Of a DNA stretch of 5,348 bases, positions 4,345 to 5,348 are shown piece by piece. The position numbers and the translations under genes are program-made. The DNA lies in contig DASQLQ010000067.1 of NCBI GenBank assembly GCA_035629935.1, positions 1-5,348 on the forward strand. Reading direction: 5' to 3'. The notes under the pieces are model-generated. The model was given only the letters and a program-made list of their open reading frames with translations. It was not told the DNA's origin and searched no databases. The stretch's first letter is position 1, and every line of letters begins with the position of its first letter. The stretch comes from DASQLQ01 sp035629935. GTDB lineage: Bacteria; Actinomycetota; CADDZG01; WHSQ01.

Positions 4345-5348
4345 CAACAGTCTCCTTTGGAGCTTCAGTTCGTTGCTTGAGATATTCGAATAGCTCCCGC
4401 TCCCAACTAGGGCGGGACTTTCCCGACGGCTCGTCTTCAGCACTGCGGTGGTCGCGGAAATCGAGCAAGGCATCTTCAGTCGTCCATTTGGGAGAGAACC
4501 CGAAGGCTTCCTTCGCCCGGCTCGCATCTACGACTCGGCCGTAGACCATCAGCTTCAGCTGGTCGGTTGGGAAATCGACGAGCCCGAGGCTGCGTAGCGC
4601 CTCGGCGGCGAGTTGAGCGGCCGGAAGGATCAGTGGGATCGGCACCCGGCCCAGCAGACGGATCGCCTTGGACAGATAGACGATGCCATCGCCGGCCACG
4701 TTGAAGATGCCGTTGCAATCCACGGTCATGGCTTGGTAGAGAGCTTCGACCGCGTCCTCCTCATGGAGGAACTGCAGACGGGGGTCGTAGCCCAGTGCGG
4801 TCGGGATGGCGGGAAGGGAGAAGTAGGAAGCGAGATTGCTGTGGATCGTGGGTCCCAGCAGGTTCTGGGTCCTCAGGATCGCGAGTTTCACGTCGGGGCG
4901 GCGACGCCCAAAGTCACGTGCGTACTGCTCGCCCTCCGCGCAGTCCTTGCTATAGCCGCTGAGATCCACCTGCTTCAATGCATGGTCCTCAGGCAAGATC
5001 GACGGTTCTCCGGGGGCAGACCCGTAGATCGCGGTCGAAGACTTCATCACGACCTTTTTGATGCGCTCCGACCGTTGTGTCGCAGCAAGCAGCTGCATCG
5101 TCCCGATGACGTTGTTCTCCTTCATGGAGGAGCGGCCGCCCAAGCGTCCGGGGGTCGAAGAGATGTTCGTATGAACGAGGGTGTCGACCTTCGTGGCCTC
5201 GAGGACTCGGGCGATCAGCGGATTGCGGATGTCGACCCGCACGAACTCGAGGCCCTTGATCTCGACCGGTGGCTCCTCGAGGTCGACACCGACGATGTGT
5301 TCGATGGAGTCGTCATTCTCCAGGCGCTTGGCCAGCCTGAGTCCGAGG
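4337..5348 (-). CDS. NAD-dependent epimerase/dehydratase-like protein (extended SDR, GalE2-like), 5' end missing
   Basis: The last 336 residues are visible. The frame runs off the window at 5347, so GTG 5242 is an internal Val rather than the start. The visible part begins LGLRLAKRLE, the helix after the expected Gly-rich dinucleotide loop, followed by HIVGVDLEEPP, the acidic end of strand 2 typical of NAD-binding. VHTNISST, VVMKSSTAIYG and LRTQNLLGP match extended-SDR strands 4-6, and FNVAGDG, YGRVVDASRAKEAFGFSPKWT and LLDF match the C-terminal substrate lobe. Catalytic geometry is odd: the expected YxxxK is GYSKDC (Tyr codon 4954-4952, Cys codon 4942-4940), so Lys is replaced by Cys. The protein resembles Rv0501/GalE2 of M. 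tuberculosis, in which, from memory, this motif is also degenerate. It lies directly upstream of the acyltransferase, with which it should be co-transcribed. Sugar epimerase activity is therefore doubtful; a role in nucleotide-sugar or envelope metabolism is an inference. Confidence 0.85.
   Translation of the reverse strand, partial: LGLRLAKRLENDDSIEHIVGVDLEEPPVEIKGLEFVRVDIRNPLIARVLEATKVDTLVHTNISSTPGRLGGRSSMKENNVIGTMQLLAATQRSERIKKVVMKSSTAIYGSAPGEPSILPEDHALKQVDLSGYSKDCAEGEQYARDFGRRRPDVKLAILRTQNLLGPTIHSNLASYFSLPAIPTALGYDPRLQFLHEEDAVEALYQAMTVDCNGIFNVAGDGIVYLSKAIRLLGRVPIPLILPAAQLAAEALRSLGLVDFPTDQLKLMVYGRVVDASRAKEAFGFSPKWTTEDALLDFRDHRSAEDEPSGKSRPSWERELFEYLKQRTEAPKETVDG
4352..4357 (-). promoter_or_regulatory. 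Ribosome binding site deciding the acyltransferase start
   Basis: On the minus strand AAGGAG ends 7 bases before the ATG at 4344. It lies within the last codons of the epimerase gene, consistent with translational coupling through the 8-bp gene overlap (ATGGCTGA), and it rules out the longer frame. Confidence 0.75.

Noticed and set aside
3739..4380. 213-residue + strand frame opposite the acyltransferase
   Set aside because: Shadow of the minus-strand gene; low-complexity, Arg/Val-rich product with no motif and no suitable ribosome binding site.
4345..4527. N-terminal extension of the acyltransferase frame to 4527
   Set aside because: It would overlap the epimerase by about 190 bp and has no family similarity, while ATG 4344 has a strong Shine-Dalgarno.

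Overview
The window looks like chromosomal DNA from a high-GC Gram-positive bacterium, most likely an actinobacterium (Actinomycetota). The evidence is GC-rich third codon positions, frequent GTG starts, a mycobacterial/streptomycete-type ferredoxin sulfite reductase followed directly by an iron-sulfur APS reductase, and an epimerase-acyltransferase pair that resembles the Rv0501-Rv0502 pair of Mycobacterium tuberculosis as I remember it. I cannot place it to genus. I see no phage, transposon, CRISPR or RNA gene, and no gene-free stretch longer than about 60 bases.

Left part (1-449, + strand): the tail of a response-regulator receiver domain that stops after its third helix, followed with no gap and in the same frame by a complete stand-alone CheY-like receiver. 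The two are close relatives, so this looks like a tandem duplication in which the first copy lost its C-terminal third.

Middle part (446-3266, + strand): an assimilatory sulfur operon. A 16-bp perfect inverted repeat lies inside the likely promoter. It is followed by siroheme/4Fe-4S sulfite reductase (GTG start with a strong Shine-Dalgarno), APS reductase CysH (ATGA overlap), a 47-residue zinc-ribbon protein, and an unlisted 32-residue single-span membrane peptide. The first two genes reduce APS to sulfite and sulfite to sulfide for cysteine synthesis. The sulfite reductase has an extra N-terminal CxxCxC cluster, so three of its first seven codons are cysteine codons.

Right part (3271-5348, - strand): a convergent two-gene unit. 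An extended-SDR/GalE2-like NAD-binding protein, cut by the window edge, overlaps by 8 bp a PlsC-like acyltransferase that carries a small N-terminal Cys-Cys-Cys-His putative metal-binding module. Lipid or cell-envelope metabolism is the likely setting. The stop codons of the two convergent units lie in one 16-bp palindrome, with only four bases between them.

Most of the window is ordinary housekeeping content. The points most worth a second look are the cysteine-coded start of the sulfite reductase with its operator-like repeat, the two tiny proteins at the end of the sulfur operon, the metal-binding module fused to the acyltransferase, and the truncated tandem receiver.
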